DNA of 64,000 nucleotides from Pseudaeromonas sp038247115 (GTDB lineage Bacteria > Pseudomonadota > Gammaproteobacteria > Enterobacterales > Aeromonadaceae). The notes under the pieces were generated by a model that worked only from the letters and a program-made list of their open reading frames with translations, did no database searches and was not told the DNA's origin. The translations under genes were made by a program, and so were the position numbers. The stretch spans positions 62,001 to 126,000 of the forward strand of contig JBBRVG010000001.1 of assembly GCA_038247115.1 (NCBI GenBank), given 5' to 3'. This document shows positions 34,166 through 43,561 of the stretch, one piece after another (position 1 is the stretch's first letter; each line of letters opens with the position of its first letter).

Positions 34166-35578
34166 TTACATATCCAGTTCTTTGAGTTTTCGCGTCAGGG
34201 TATTGCGGCCCCAGCCGAGTAAACGAGCCGCTTCCTGTTTATGTCCATGGGTATGCTGCAGGGCAGTATTGAGCATGATGCGCTCGAATTCCGGCATGGC
34301 TTCGCCCAGAATATCCACCTCGCCCCGCGCTAGCTTCTGCGCAACCCACTGCTGGAGTTGATCCTGCCAGCGTTGCGAGATTTGCTCCCGGGTCACGGGA
34401 CGTTCTTCGCTGGGATTGAGCAACTCAGGCGGCAGATCGGAAACCAGGACTTCCTGGCTGGATGCCATGACGGTTAGCCAGCGGCAGACGTTCTCCAGTT
34501 GGCGCACGTTCCCGGGCCATGGCAAGCGGCTGATATAGGCTTCGGTATCGGGATGCAGCAGCTTGGCTTCGACATTCAGCTCTTTGGCGGCCCGGACCAG
34601 AAAATGGTGGGCCAGTCGTGGAATATCTTCACGACGTTCCCGTAACGCCGGAATATGCACGCGAATGACGTTCAGGCGATGGAATAAATCTTCGCGAAAA
34701 TCACCGTCCGCGACCCGCTTTTCCAGATCCTGGTGAGTGGCCGCTATGATACGGACATCAACTTGGACCGGTTGGTGACCACCGACCCGATAGAATTGCC
34801 CATCAGCAAGCACCCGCAGCAGGCGAGTCTGCACATCTAGCGGCATGTCACCAATTTCATCGAGGAACAGAGTACCGCCGTTGGCCTGTTCAAAACGGCC
34901 ATGGCGCACGTTGTTGGCTCCGGTGAAGGCTCCTTTTTCGTGGCCGAACAGTTCCGACTCGATCAGTTCCTTCGGAATGGCGGCCATATTCAAGGCGATA
35001 AACGGCTTGGCAGCGCGGGGGCTATGCTTGTGCAGTGCGTGGGCGACCAACTCTTTACCCGTACCGGATTGACCATTGATCAGTACCGAAATAGAGGAGC
35101 GAGAAAGACGACCAATGGCGCGGAAAACTTCCTGCATCGCGGGTGCTTCCCCGATAATTTCGGGAGCATTGGTGATCGCTTGCAGTTTATTGCGGCGCTT
35201 GCTGCGTTGTTCACGCAGATGGCTTTCGGCCCGACGCACTAGCGCGACCGCTTCATCAATATCAAAGGGTTTGGGAAGATATTCGAAAGCACCACTTTGA
35301 TAGGCGTTCACCGCACTATCCAGATCCGAATGGGCGGTCATGATGATGACCGGCACATCCGGTTGCTTTTCCTGAATCAGCTGGAGTAACGAGAGTCCAT
35401 CGATACCAGGCATCCGGATATCGGAGAGAATGACTTCCGGAAAATCCAGATCCAGAGTGGCAAGCAGGCTCTCGCCATCTTCAAAGGTGCGGCATTCGAA
35501 CCCTTCGGTGCTCAGGGCTCGTTCCAGAACCCAACGAATCGAGCTGTCGTCATCGACAATCCAGACTTTGGCAGCCAT
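34166..35578 (-). CDS. glnG: Nitrogen regulator NtrC (GlnG)
   Basis: 470 residues in three domains: receiver (1-120) with phosphorylated D53 in LSDIRMPG, sigma-54 AAA+ domain (about 140-380) with Walker A GQSGTGKE and the sigma-54 contact loop GAFTGA, and a C-terminal Fis-type helix-turn-helix (HKQEAARLLGWGRNTLTRKL). Activates sigma-54 promoters under nitrogen limitation. Lies 9 bp after glnL. Confidence 0.97.
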   Translation of the reverse strand: MAAKVWIVDDDSSIRWVLERALSTEGFECRTFEDGESLLATLDLDFPEVILSDIRMPGIDGLSLLQLIQEKQPDVPVIIMTAHSDLDSAVNAYQSGAFEYLPKPFDIDEAVALVRRAESHLREQRSKRRNKLQAITNAPEIIGEAPAMQEVFRAIGRLSRSSISVLINGQSGTGKELVAHALHKHSPRAAKPFIALNMAAIPKELIESELFGHEKGAFTGANNVRHGRFEQANGGTLFLDEIGDMPLDVQTRLLRVLADGQFYRVGGHQPVQVDVRIIAATHQDLEKRVADGDFREDLFHRLNVIRVHIPALRERREDIPRLAHHFLVRAAKELNVEAKLLHPDTEAYISRLPWPGNVRQLENVCRWLTVMASSQEVLVSDLPPELLNPSEERPVTREQISQRWQDQLQQWVAQKLARGEVDILGEAMPEFERIMLNTALQHTHGHKQEAARLLGWGRNTLTRKLKELDM

Positions 35579-35587
35579 GTGTATCCC

Positions 35588-36640
35588 TTACTTGCGTAGC
35601 GGTAAATAGATGCTGAACTCGGTATGTCCGGGCCAGCTGACGCATTCGATGCGTCCCTTATGTTGATCGATCAGGTTCTGAGCAATGGAGAGGCCTAAGC
35701 CGGTGCCGCCATCTCGGCCAGTTACCATCGGATAAAACAGGGTGTCGCGGATCTGTTCCGGGATCCCTGGGCCGTTGTCGATAATCTTGATTTCAGCGGC
35801 CAGACGATAGCGTTTGCCATGGATGGTGATTTGAAATACGGTCCGGGTTTTCAGGCGGATATGGCCTTCGCTGCCCATGGCTTCCACGGCATTACGAACT
35901 ATGTTCAGGAATGCCTGTTGTAGCTGATCCGGCTCCATCTCGAAGTCCGGAATGCTGGGATCGTAATCTCGTTCAATGCGTATCCCGGGTGGAAGTTCCA
36001 TCTCCACCAGCCGTCGCACCTGTTCCAGAACCGAATGCACATTGTGCACCTGATGACGTCCTGGTCGTTGCGGGCCCAATAAGCGATCCACCAGATTTCG
36101 CAGACGATCCGCCTGCGCGATTATGATGCCGGTGTACTCTTTGAGATGCGCATCCGGCAGTGCTTTTTCCAGTAACTGTGCGGCTCCACGCAAGCCACCC
36201 AGCGGGTTTTTGATCTCGTGTGCCAGGCCTCGAACCAGATCGCGAGCGGCCAGTTGTTGTGCGTGTTGTAGCAACTCTTGACTGATGCGTTTTTGTTGAT
36301 CGATCTTGCGCAGCTCCATCAAAATCAGCTGTTGTGGGTGCTCGCTAATGGTGACAACACTGATATCCACCAGACGGGGATCACCATCGATGACCAGGGT
36401 CACTTCACTGTCCGTGAAGCCTTGGCCTTGACGCTGCGAATCACGCAAGCGATCCAAATCGAGAGAGATATATTCGACCACATGGTCGAAGCGATTTTGC
36501 AGTAGCCGACGCGCACTGATACCCAGCAGCTGCTCGGCTGCGGGGTTGACGTACTGCACGATAAGATTGCTATCCACCAAAATAACAGCGGTTAGCAGAT
36601 TATCCAGTAACGTGCCGGGTAACTCCGGTCGGGTATTCAA
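35588..36640 (-). CDS. glnL: Nitrogen sensor kinase NtrB (GlnL)
   Basis: 350 residues, no membrane segment. N-terminal PAS domain (about 10-115), phosphorylated H141 in RGLAHEIKNPLGG, and a C-terminal ATPase domain with DNGPGIP and GTGLGLSIAQNL. Phosphorylates NtrC and is switched by PII. Starts at TTG (36640) with GGAG 7 nt upstream, which would keep expression low. Lies 69 bp after the DUF4124 gene. Confidence 0.96.
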   Translation of the reverse strand: MNTRPELPGTLLDNLLTAVILVDSNLIVQYVNPAAEQLLGISARRLLQNRFDHVVEYISLDLDRLRDSQRQGQGFTDSEVTLVIDGDPRLVDISVVTISEHPQQLILMELRKIDQQKRISQELLQHAQQLAARDLVRGLAHEIKNPLGGLRGAAQLLEKALPDAHLKEYTGIIIAQADRLRNLVDRLLGPQRPGRHQVHNVHSVLEQVRRLVEMELPPGIRIERDYDPSIPDFEMEPDQLQQAFLNIVRNAVEAMGSEGHIRLKTRTVFQITIHGKRYRLAAEIKIIDNGPGIPEQIRDTLFYPMVTGRDGGTGLGLSIAQNLIDQHKGRIECVSWPGHTEFSIYLPLRK

Positions 36641-36709
36641 TTACAAGCTCCCCAAGTTGGTGCTTTGCTTATGTTTGGTGCGCCGCTCTACCCGAATTAG
36701 TGCATCTCT

Positions 36710-37285
36710 TTATCCAGATGCACCATTTACTTTCGGTGTTGGCTGGTTGTTTGGTCGAGACAGCACCGAAACACGAAACAGATAGAAGGTTGTCTTATTG
36801 GATGATGCAAGGAGCTTGCCGCTTTCATCAAAGATCTGTAGTTCCAGCTGATGCATACCTCGTTCAACGTTTTCCAGCTCAACGACCAGGGTATTATTGG
36901 CGCTACCTTTCTGCTGCCCATCCAGAATGACACTCATGGTGAAGGCTCCTGGCGGGAGGGGTGACAGTGAAGCCTTGATGATGACCAGACCGCTATTTTC
37001 CCGCACTATCTCGCCGTTGGATGGCGACTCAATCATCAACAGTGGACCCGTGGGTCGCTGCTCGTTTGCGGCTTCGGCACCTGCTACCACTTCGTGTTGC
37101 TGGTTGTCGGGAACCGGAGTACTGCTTGGCGTCGGTGGAACGACCTCGATGAGCTCGGATTGGTGTTGTCCCGAGGGTTGATCCGAGAAATGAACATTGC
37201 CTTGTGCATCAACCCAGCGATGGACTGTTTGCGCAGAGTAGAGGGGTAGAGTGAACAGCAGCAGACAGAACCAGAACAAGCGCAT
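36710..37285 (-). CDS. DUF4124-domain exported protein
   Basis: 191 residues. Signal peptide (about 1-18, cleaved after LYSA), then the DUF4124 motif VHRWVDAQGNVHFSDQP, a proline-rich spacer (about 48-60) and a C-terminal beta-rich part (about 80-190) with periodic hydrophobic strands that looks like an immunoglobulin-like fold. Function unknown. Gene lies between glnA and glnL on the same strand, after the glnA terminator; the same neighbour is seen in Vibrio-like genomes as far as I recall. A periplasmic role linked to nitrogen is not shown. Confidence 0.8.
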   Translation of the reverse strand: MRLFWFCLLLFTLPLYSAQTVHRWVDAQGNVHFSDQPSGQHQSELIEVVPPTPSSTPVPDNQQHEVVAGAEAANEQRPTGPLLMIESPSNGEIVRENSGLVIIKASLSPLPPGAFTMSVILDGQQKGSANNTLVVELENVERGMHQLELQIFDESGKLLASSNKTTFYLFRVSVLSRPNNQPTPKVNGASG

Positions 37286-37336
37286 CGGAGGATCTCCTGT
37301 AGGGAATAGTCAATTGCAGCCATATTAACGAATGAC

Positions 37337-37367
37337 GAAAAAAAAACCCGCCGTGAGGCGGGTTTTT
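37337..37367 (-). terminator. Intrinsic terminator of glnA
   Basis: Stem CCCGCC/GGCGGG extended by A/T pairs, GTGA loop, nine A on the left (U-tract for the minus strand) and T5 on the right. It separates glnA from the DUF4124-glnL-glnG genes. Confidence 0.9.
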
Positions 37368-37381
37368 CAACACTCTGTGAC

Positions 37382-38791
37382 TTAGACAGAGTAGTACAGT
37401 TCGTACTCAACTGGGTGCGGAGTCATGCGAACACGATCCACGTCGACTTGCTTCAGTTCCAGGTAGGAATCGATGAAGTCATCAGTGAACACGCCGCCAC
37501 GGGTCAGGAACTCGCGGTCAGCATCCAGAGAGGTCAGAGCTTCTTCCAGTGAAGCAGAAACAGTCGGGATCAGCGCCTCTTCTTCTGGCGGCAGATCGTA
37601 CAGGTTCTTGTCCATGGCTTCGCCCGGATGGATCTTGTTGATGATACCGTCCAGACCGGCCATCAACTGAGCCGCAAACGCCAGGTACGGGTTGGCAGCC
37701 GGATCCGGGAAGCGAACTTCGATACGACGAGCTTTCGGGCTCGGTACCACCGGGATACGGATAGAAGCAGAACGGTTACGGGCTGAGTAAGCCAGCATGA
37801 CCGGAGCTTCGTAGCCAGGAACCAGACGCTTGTAAGAGTTGGTAGTCGGGTTGGCAAAGGCATTGATGGCCTTGGCATGCTTGATGATACCGCCGATGTA
37901 GAACAGGGCAGTTTCAGACAGGCCACCGTACAGGTCACCGGCGAACAGGTTTACCCCATCCTTGGCCAGAGACTGGTGACAGTGCATACCAGAACCGTTG
38001 TCACCAAACATCGGCTTCGGCATGAAGGTTACAGTCTTGCCGTAGGCATGAGCGACGTTATGAATAACGTACTTCTGTACCTGAACTTCGTCGGCCTTCT
38101 TGGTCATGGTGTTGAAGCGAGTTGCGATCTCGTTTTGACCAGCAGTCGCCACTTCGTGGTGGTGAGCTTCAACCACTTGACCCATCTCTTCCAATACCAG
38201 ACACATAGCAGAACGCAGGTCTTGAGAAGAATCGACTGGAGCAACTGGGAAGTAACCACCCTTCACGCCAGGACGGTGACCCTTGTTACCACCTTCGTAT
38301 TCGGTAGCTGAGTTCCAGGCGGCTTCTTCAGCATCAACCTTGAAGAAAGATCCGCCCATGGTGTTACCAAAACGGACATCGTCAAAAATGAAGAATTCCG
38401 GCTCCGGTCCAAACAGAACGGTGTCGGCAATGCCGCTGGACTGCAGGAAACCTTCGGCACGCTTAGCGATGGAGCGCGGATCGCGATCATAGCCTTGCAT
38501 GGTAGCGGGTTCGAGGATGTCACAACGGATGATCAGAGTTGTCTCTTCGGTGAACGGATCCAACAGGGCAGTAGTGGCATCCGCCATCAGCACCATGTCT
38601 GACTCGTTGATACCCTTCCAACCAGCGATGGAAGAACCATCGAACATCTTGCCGTCTTCGAAGAAACCTTCGTCGATTTGATGATGAGGCACGGAAACGT
38701 GTTGTTCTTTGCCCTTGGTATCGGTGAAGCGCAGATCGACAAACTTCACTTCTTGTTCTTTGATCAGAGCCAGAACATTTGCTGCTGACAT
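37382..38791 (-). CDS. glnA: Glutamine synthetase type I
   Basis: 469 residues. Substrate and metal motifs include FDGSSIAGW, DPRSIAKRAE, PEPEFFIF, EMGQVVEAHHHEVATAGQNEI, NGSGMHCHQSL and the adenylylation site Tyr398 in KNLYDLPPEE, so the enzyme should be under GlnE control as in E. coli. Converts glutamate and ammonium to glutamine. GGAGG before the ATG. Regulated by a sigma-54 promoter and NtrC sites upstream. Confidence 0.98.
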   Translation of the reverse strand: MSAANVLALIKEQEVKFVDLRFTDTKGKEQHVSVPHHQIDEGFFEDGKMFDGSSIAGWKGINESDMVLMADATTALLDPFTEETTLIIRCDILEPATMQGYDRDPRSIAKRAEGFLQSSGIADTVLFGPEPEFFIFDDVRFGNTMGGSFFKVDAEEAAWNSATEYEGGNKGHRPGVKGGYFPVAPVDSSQDLRSAMCLVLEEMGQVVEAHHHEVATAGQNEIATRFNTMTKKADEVQVQKYVIHNVAHAYGKTVTFMPKPMFGDNGSGMHCHQSLAKDGVNLFAGDLYGGLSETALFYIGGIIKHAKAINAFANPTTNSYKRLVPGYEAPVMLAYSARNRSASIRIPVVPSPKARRIEVRFPDPAANPYLAFAAQLMAGLDGIINKIHPGEAMDKNLYDLPPEEEALIPTVSASLEEALTSLDADREFLTRGGVFTDDFIDSYLELKQVDVDRVRMTPHPVEYELYYSV

Positions 38792-38855
38792 GCTAAATAA
38801 CCTCCGGTGTCGTGGATAACTGAAACTAGCGGCAGAAACCTGTTATTACAGATAA

Positions 38856-38871
38856 GCCAAAACTGTGCCAA
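38856..38871 (-). promoter_or_regulatory. Sigma-54 promoter of glnA
   Basis: On the minus strand TTGGCAC-AGTTT-TGGC: the -24 element is perfect and the -12 element has one mismatch, with correct spacing. Predicted start about 38845. Confidence 0.75.
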
Positions 38872-38933
38872 TAAATAAAATCCCTTAACTAACAATTAGT
38901 AATAGCACTTTGAGTGCACCATAGATGGAGTGA

Positions 38934-38950
38934 TGCGCGCATTTGGTGCG
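38934..38950. promoter_or_regulatory. NtrC site 1
   Basis: TGCGCG-N5-GGTGCG, fits the core GC(A/G)C-N7-GTGC. Centred about 97 bp upstream of the predicted glnA start. Confidence 0.6.
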
Positions 38951-38967
38951 CCACTGGATCAAATTGG

Positions 38968-38984
38968 TGCATCGTTTTGGTGCA
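38968..38984. promoter_or_regulatory. NtrC site 2
   Basis: TGCATC-GTTTT-GGTGCA matches TGCACC-N5-GGTGCA in 11 of 12 positions. Centred about 131 bp upstream of the glnA start and 34 bp from site 1, three helical turns. Confidence 0.75.
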
Positions 38985-39132
38985 AAATATGCACCTTGGC
39001 GATTACATAGGGAATAATACTGTGATCTTCGCCGTCAGGCTTCATTAAATTTACGCGGAATATGCTAGGAAGATCACACGCTGGCGAGTAAAATGACCGA
39101 CCAATTTTTCCCCACTTGTTTTAGAGGCGAGG

Positions 39133-40959
39133 ATGTTAGAGAAGCTCCGCAATATTGCCATTATTGCGCACGTTGACCATGGCAAGACCACACTGGTAGA
39201 TAAGCTGTTACAGCAATCGGGCACCCTGGACCGTACCAGTGAAGGTCAGGAACGGATCATGGATTCCAACGATTTGGAACGGGAGCGCGGCATCACCATC
39301 CTCGCTAAAAACACCGCCATTCGTTGGAACGACTACCGTATCAATATCGTCGATACCCCCGGCCACGCCGACTTCGGTGGTGAAGTTGAGCGTGTTATGT
39401 CGATGGTCGATTGCGTATTGCTGCTGGTTGATGCGGTTGATGGCCCAATGCCACAAACCCGTTTCGTGACCCAGAAGGCATTCGCTCAGGGTTTGCGCCC
39501 TATCGTGGTCGTCAACAAGGTTGACCGTCCGGGTGCGCGTCCGGATTGGGTTGTGGAGCAGGTGTTCGACCTGTTCGACAATCTGGGTGCCACCGATGAA
39601 CAGCTCGATTTCCCGATCGTGTATGCCTCAGCGTTGCAAGGCTATGCCACCATGGACTTGGCGAATCCGTCCGAGAACATGGATCCGCTGTTCCAGGCGA
39701 TCGTGGATTTCGTGGAACCGCCGAGGGCTGATCCGGATGGTGAGTTCCAGATGCAAATCTCCCAATTGGACTACTCCTCCTACGTGGGTGTTATCGGCAT
39801 CGGCCGTCTCACTCGCGGCAAGGCGAAGTCCAACATGCAGGTCACCGTTATCGGTGCCGATGGCAAGACTCGTACCGGTAAAATCGGTCAGGTCATGGGA
39901 TATCTGGGGCTGCTGCGTACTGAAATCGCCGAAGCGCAAGCCGGTGACATCATTGCGATTACCGGTCTGGGCGAACTGAAGATTTCCGACACCATCTGTT
40001 CTAACGCGGCCGTTGAGGCATTGCCTCCGCTGTCCGTTGATGAGCCGACTGTGACCATGACCTTCCAGGTGAACACCTCACCATTCGCCGGTAAGGAAGG
40101 CAAGTATGTGACCTCCCGTAATATTCTGGAGCGTCTGCAGAGCGAGCTGGTTCATAACGTGGCACTGCGTGTCGACAACACCGATGATCCAGATAAGTTC
40201 CGCGTCTCCGGCCGTGGTGAATTGCACCTGGGTATCCTCATCGAAAACATGCGTCGTGAAGGCTTCGAGCTGGCGGTATCCCGTCCTGAAGTCATCATGC
40301 GTGAAGAGAATGGTGTGAAGATGGAACCGATGGAGACTCTGACTGTCGACATCGAAGACCAACACCAAGGTTCGGTCATGGAGAAGCTGGGTGAGCGTAA
40401 AGCTGATCTGCGTAACATGGTGCCGGATGGCAAGGGTCGCGTACGTCTGGATTATCTGATCCCGGCTCGTGGTCTCATCGGCTTCCAGACCGAGTTCATG
40501 ACCCTCACCTCAGGTACTGGTCTGCTCTACCACTCGTTCGAGTGCTACGGCGAGCACAAGGGCGGCTCCATTGGCCAACGTCAGAACGGTGTGTTGATTT
40601 CCAACGCTACCGGTAAGGCTCTGGGCTTTGCGCTGTTCAACCTGCAGGAACGTGGTCGTCTGTTCATTGAACATGCCACCGAAGTGTACGAAGGTCAGGT
40701 GATCGGCATTCACAGCCGTTCCAACGACCTCACCGTAAACTGTCTGAAGGGTAAGCAACTGACCAACATGCGCGCTTCCGGTACCGATGAAGCGATCGTG
40801 TTGACCACGCCTATCAAGAAGACCCTGGAGCAAGCTCTGGAGTTCATCGATGATGACGAGTTGGTGGAAGTGACCCCGTTGAGCGTCCGCATCCGTAAGA
40901 AGTTGTTGACCGAAATGGATCGTAAGCGTTTCAACCGTGGCTCCGGTAAAGAAGAATAA
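39133..40959 (+). CDS. typA: Ribosome-associated GTPase TypA/BipA
   Basis: 608 residues. GTPase motifs: IAHVDHGKTTL (10-20), RGITI, DTPGHADFGGEV and VNKVDRPGARP; elongation-factor-like domains II, III and V follow, then the BipA-specific C-terminal domain. Acts in 50S assembly and stress adaptation, especially at low temperature. GAGGCGAGG precedes the ATG. Divergent from glnA, as in E. coli. Confidence 0.98.
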   Translation: MLEKLRNIAIIAHVDHGKTTLVDKLLQQSGTLDRTSEGQERIMDSNDLERERGITILAKNTAIRWNDYRINIVDTPGHADFGGEVERVMSMVDCVLLLVDAVDGPMPQTRFVTQKAFAQGLRPIVVVNKVDRPGARPDWVVEQVFDLFDNLGATDEQLDFPIVYASALQGYATMDLANPSENMDPLFQAIVDFVEPPRADPDGEFQMQISQLDYSSYVGVIGIGRLTRGKAKSNMQVTVIGADGKTRTGKIGQVMGYLGLLRTEIAEAQAGDIIAITGLGELKISDTICSNAAVEALPPLSVDEPTVTMTFQVNTSPFAGKEGKYVTSRNILERLQSELVHNVALRVDNTDDPDKFRVSGRGELHLGILIENMRREGFELAVSRPEVIMREENGVKMEPMETLTVDIEDQHQGSVMEKLGERKADLRNMVPDGKGRVRLDYLIPARGLIGFQTEFMTLTSGTGLLYHSFECYGEHKGGSIGQRQNGVLISNATGKALGFALFNLQERGRLFIEHATEVYEGQVIGIHSRSNDLTVNCLKGKQLTNMRASGTDEAIVLTTPIKKTLEQALEFIDDDELVEVTPLSVRIRKKLLTEMDRKRFNRGSGKEE

Positions 40960-40983
40960 TTCTTTCCTGTCATTGAACACGAA

Positions 40984-41008
40984 ACCCCGCCTGGTGCGGG
41001 GTTTTTTT
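40984..41008 (+). terminator. Intrinsic terminator of typA
   Basis: Stem CCCCGC/GCGGGG, loop CTGGT, T7; 25 bp past the stop codon. Confidence 0.92.
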
Positions 41009-41061
41009 ATCTGGTTTATCAAGTGCTAAACTGGCATGCTGCCATGACGATCTCTTGGAGA

Positions 41062-41937
41062 ATGGAGTCTGTGGTGGGGGTGTTGAGCTGTTTTCGACGG
41101 ATGAATATCTGGCATCATCTATCGGCATTTTCCCTGCTGTGTTGGCGGCGTATCCAGGAGGATCGACTCTCGGTACTCGCGGGGCATCTGGCTTATGTCA
41201 CCTTGCTGTCTCTGGTGCCCCTGGTCACAGTGATCTTCTCCATTTTCTCTTTCTTTCCTATCTTTGCCTCAGTGCGCTTGCAGGTTGAAGAGTTTGTGTT
41301 TGCCAATTTTGTTCCGGCTGCCAGCGATGTTATCCACCATCATTTTTCCCGCTTCGTGGCCAATGCATCCCAAATGACCTCGATCGGTGTGGTGGCTCTG
41401 GTATTGGTGGCTCTGCTGCTGATCTCGGCCATCGATCAGAACCTGAACCATATCTGGCGCAGTCGCGGCCAGCGGCCGAAGATGACGACCTTTGCCGTCT
41501 ACTGGATGATACTGACGCTCGGGCCGCTATTGGCCGGTGCCAGTATGCTGGCAACGTCTTATGTGATCTCGCTGCGGGTGTTTCACCACATGCAACTGCT
41601 GAGCAGTGCGGCCAGCCTGATGCTGGGGCTGCTGCCCTTTGTGCTCTCCTTCTTCAGCCTGATGTTACTGTTTGTGCTGGTGCCAAACGTCAAGATCCGC
41701 TGGCGCGATGCTCTGGTGGGAGCCGCCGTATCCGCATTGCTGCTGGAAGGAGCCAAGAAAGGCTTCGCCCTGTATATCACCCACTTTAATGCCTATCAGA
41801 CCATCTATGGTGCCTTGGCGGTCATCCCGATCCTGTTTGTCTGGGTGTATCTGAGTTGGTGGCTGGTGCTGCTGGGGGCTGAATTTACCGCCAGCATGGG
41901 TGATTACCGGACTCGACGCACTCCCGTGTGGGATTAA
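41062..41937 (+). CDS. yihY: YihY/BrkB-family inner-membrane protein
   Basis: About 291 residues, six membrane helices. The family core is clear: LAGHLAYVTLLSLVPLVTVIF, FAVYWMILTLGPLLAGAS, GAKKGFALYITHFNAYQTIYGALAVIPILFVWVYLSWWLVLLGAE. Its function is not established. The start is uncertain: ATG at 41044, 41062 and 41101 and GTG at 41074 are in frame; GGAG precedes 41074 at good distance, while 41062 best matches the usual length. Follows typA after a terminator. Confidence 0.88.
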   Translation: MESVVGVLSCFRRMNIWHHLSAFSLLCWRRIQEDRLSVLAGHLAYVTLLSLVPLVTVIFSIFSFFPIFASVRLQVEEFVFANFVPAASDVIHHHFSRFVANASQMTSIGVVALVLVALLLISAIDQNLNHIWRSRGQRPKMTTFAVYWMILTLGPLLAGASMLATSYVISLRVFHHMQLLSSAASLMLGLLPFVLSFFSLMLLFVLVPNVKIRWRDALVGAAVSALLLEGAKKGFALYITHFNAYQTIYGALAVIPILFVWVYLSWWLVLLGAEFTASMGDYRTRRTPVWD

Positions 41938-41992
41938 GTGCTGCGAGTCTGCGCAATCGTTGTCGGGTGTTTCCGGATTGATCAGAGCCCTG

Positions 41993-42001
41993 TGCTATAT
42001 T
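41993..42001 (+). promoter_or_regulatory. Extended -10 before the second LacI gene
   Basis: TGCTATATT, an extended -10 with one mismatch, about 40 bp before the TTG start at 42042. Confidence 0.45.
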
Positions 42002-42041
42002 GGCAGACGTACCCATACATAAAAAATAGAGAGTAACGGCC

Positions 42042-43037
42042 TTGAATACCATTCGTGATGTAGCCCGGCTTGCCGGGGTGTCGGTCGCCACTGTTTCTCG
42101 TGTGTTGAATGAACCGGATAAAGTGGCGCCCAAAACCCAGGCTCGCGTCAAAGAAGTGATGATCGAGCTGAACTTTATCCCCAACCTGAATGCTCGTAGC
42201 CTGGCGACGAGCCGCTCCGGGGTCATCGGCATTCTGGTCAACAATATCTCGGGTGGTTATTACGCGCGCATCATCGATAGCATTGAAGCCGAAGCCAGGC
42301 GGCGTAATGTTTTTACGCTGATTAATTGTGGTAACCACGATAGCAACGATGTGATGGATGCCGCCTTGCGGCTCGCCAGCCGCCAATGTGATGCCATCAT
42401 TGCCAGCGTGCCGTTTATGGATGATGAGGGGTTGCAGCGCTTCCTGGCGATGCAACCGAATGCTGTGCTGCTGAATTGCATCTCGGCGCTCCACCGCGAA
42501 CGTTCTTTGGCGGTGGACAATCGCCATGGCGTCCTTTTGGCGCTGGATCACCTGCATGCCTTGGGCCATCGCCAGATTGGTTTGATTTCCGGGCCTGAGG
42601 AAAACAGTGAGGGCGAACTCCGCTTGTCGGCTTGTCGTGACTGGTTCAAGGCGCAAGGATTGGTCGAGCCGTTGATCCAGGTCGGTGATTTTAGTGCCGA
42701 ATCCGGTCGGCAGGCTGCGGCGACATTATTGCAGCAGCATCCGGAAATCACGGCCCTGTTCTGTTTCAACGACCACATGGCAATTGGCGCCCTGCATCAC
42801 GCTAAACAAGTGGGCATGCAGGTTCCGGAGCAGTTGTCGATCGTGGGTTTCGATAATAACGAGTTGGCGGTCTACTCTGACCCGGCACTGACCACTGTGG
42901 CCCAGCCACTGGAGCAGTTGGGCGAACGCGCCCTGCATCTGGCGCAACAACTGATCGCTGGTGAGGCCCATGAGCCCCAGGTTCTGTTGTTGCCTGAACT
43001 GGTGGTTCGCCAGTCAACGTCGGTACCACGCCGGTAA
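42042..43037 (+). CDS. LacI/GalR-family regulator (GalR-like)
   Basis: 331 residues from a TTG start. N-terminal helix-turn-helix TIRDVARLAGVSVATVSRVLN, hinge with NARSLATSRSG, then the sugar-binding domain with IGILVNNISGGYYARII and GFDNNELAVYSDPALTTV. The recognition helix ATVSRVL is the standard one for CG-centred operators. No sugar gene is adjacent; the gene sits between yihY and dtd, so its target is unknown. A short hairpin follows the stop. Confidence 0.88.
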   Translation: MNTIRDVARLAGVSVATVSRVLNEPDKVAPKTQARVKEVMIELNFIPNLNARSLATSRSGVIGILVNNISGGYYARIIDSIEAEARRRNVFTLINCGNHDSNDVMDAALRLASRQCDAIIASVPFMDDEGLQRFLAMQPNAVLLNCISALHRERSLAVDNRHGVLLALDHLHALGHRQIGLISGPEENSEGELRLSACRDWFKAQGLVEPLIQVGDFSAESGRQAAATLLQQHPEITALFCFNDHMAIGALHHAKQVGMQVPEQLSIVGFDNNELAVYSDPALTTVAQPLEQLGERALHLAQQLIAGEAHEPQVLLLPELVVRQSTSVPRR

Positions 43038-43061
43038 TCAGAGACCATCCATGATCCCATC

Positions 43062-43081
43062 GGGCCCGTTTCGGGCCCTTT
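43062..43081 (+). terminator. Weak terminator between LacI gene and dtd
   Basis: GGGCCC-gtttc-GGGCCC followed by only three T; may be an attenuator that lets some transcription into dtd. Confidence 0.5.
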
Positions 43082-43111
43082 GTGTTCTGGCTACCTATCC
43101 AGGAGAAACAG

Positions 43112-43549
43112 ATGATTGCACTGATCCAGCGGGTATCCCACGCTAGCGTTACCGTGAGCGGAGAAACAGTCGGTGAGATAGGTCCGGGGTTATTGGTGTT
43201 GCTGGGTGTGCAGCGAGAGGATGATGAAGCCAAGGCCAGCAAGCTGCTGCATAAGGTGAGCCACTATCGGGTCTTTGCCGATGGCGATGGCAAGATGAAT
43301 CTCAATGTCCAGCAAGCGGGCGGCAGTCTGCTGGTGGTGTCCCAGTTCACCCTGGCAGCGGAAACCGATAAAGGGCTAAGACCCAGCTTTTCCAATGGCG
43401 GTGAGCCTGCATTGGCCGAACGCTTGTATGACTACTTTATCGCGCAGAGTCAGGCGGCCGGGCTCCCGACCGCCAGTGGTTGTTTTGCCGCCGATATGCA
43501 GGTGTCATTGCTCAACGATGGTCCGGTCACTTTCTGGTTGGAGGTGTGA
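43112..43549 (+). CDS. dtd: D-aminoacyl-tRNA deacylase
   Basis: 145 residues, exact family length. MIALIQRVSHASVTV opening, SQFTLAAETDKGLRPSF (catalytic pocket) and the Gly-Pro dipeptide motif in LNDGPVTFWLEV, which gives chiral proofreading, are intact. Frees tRNA from D-amino acids and glycine mischarged on tRNA-Ala. AGGAG precedes the ATG at 43112. Confidence 0.96.
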   Translation: MIALIQRVSHASVTVSGETVGEIGPGLLVLLGVQREDDEAKASKLLHKVSHYRVFADGDGKMNLNVQQAGGSLLVVSQFTLAAETDKGLRPSFSNGGEPALAERLYDYFIAQSQAAGLPTASGCFAADMQVSLLNDGPVTFWLEV

Positions 43550-43561
43550 GTTTCATACCTC

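Larger units (their letters stand above)
38792..39132. other. Divergent control region glnA-typA
   Basis: 341 bp without a gene. Holds the sigma-54 promoter of glnA and at least two NtrC sites, plus a perfect palindrome GGTGCAAAATATGCACC (38979-38995) overlapping the second NtrC site. The typA promoter is not clear to me. Confidence 0.7.

Noticed and set aside
36710..36933. Short antisense and shifted frames within the DUF4124 gene
   Set aside because: Lower coding quality than the signal-peptide-bearing frame; no independent support.
38888..38930. GCACT-TTG-AGTGC palindrome as a third NtrC site
   Set aside because: Half-site spacing is 3 bp where NtrC needs GCAC-N7-GTGC.
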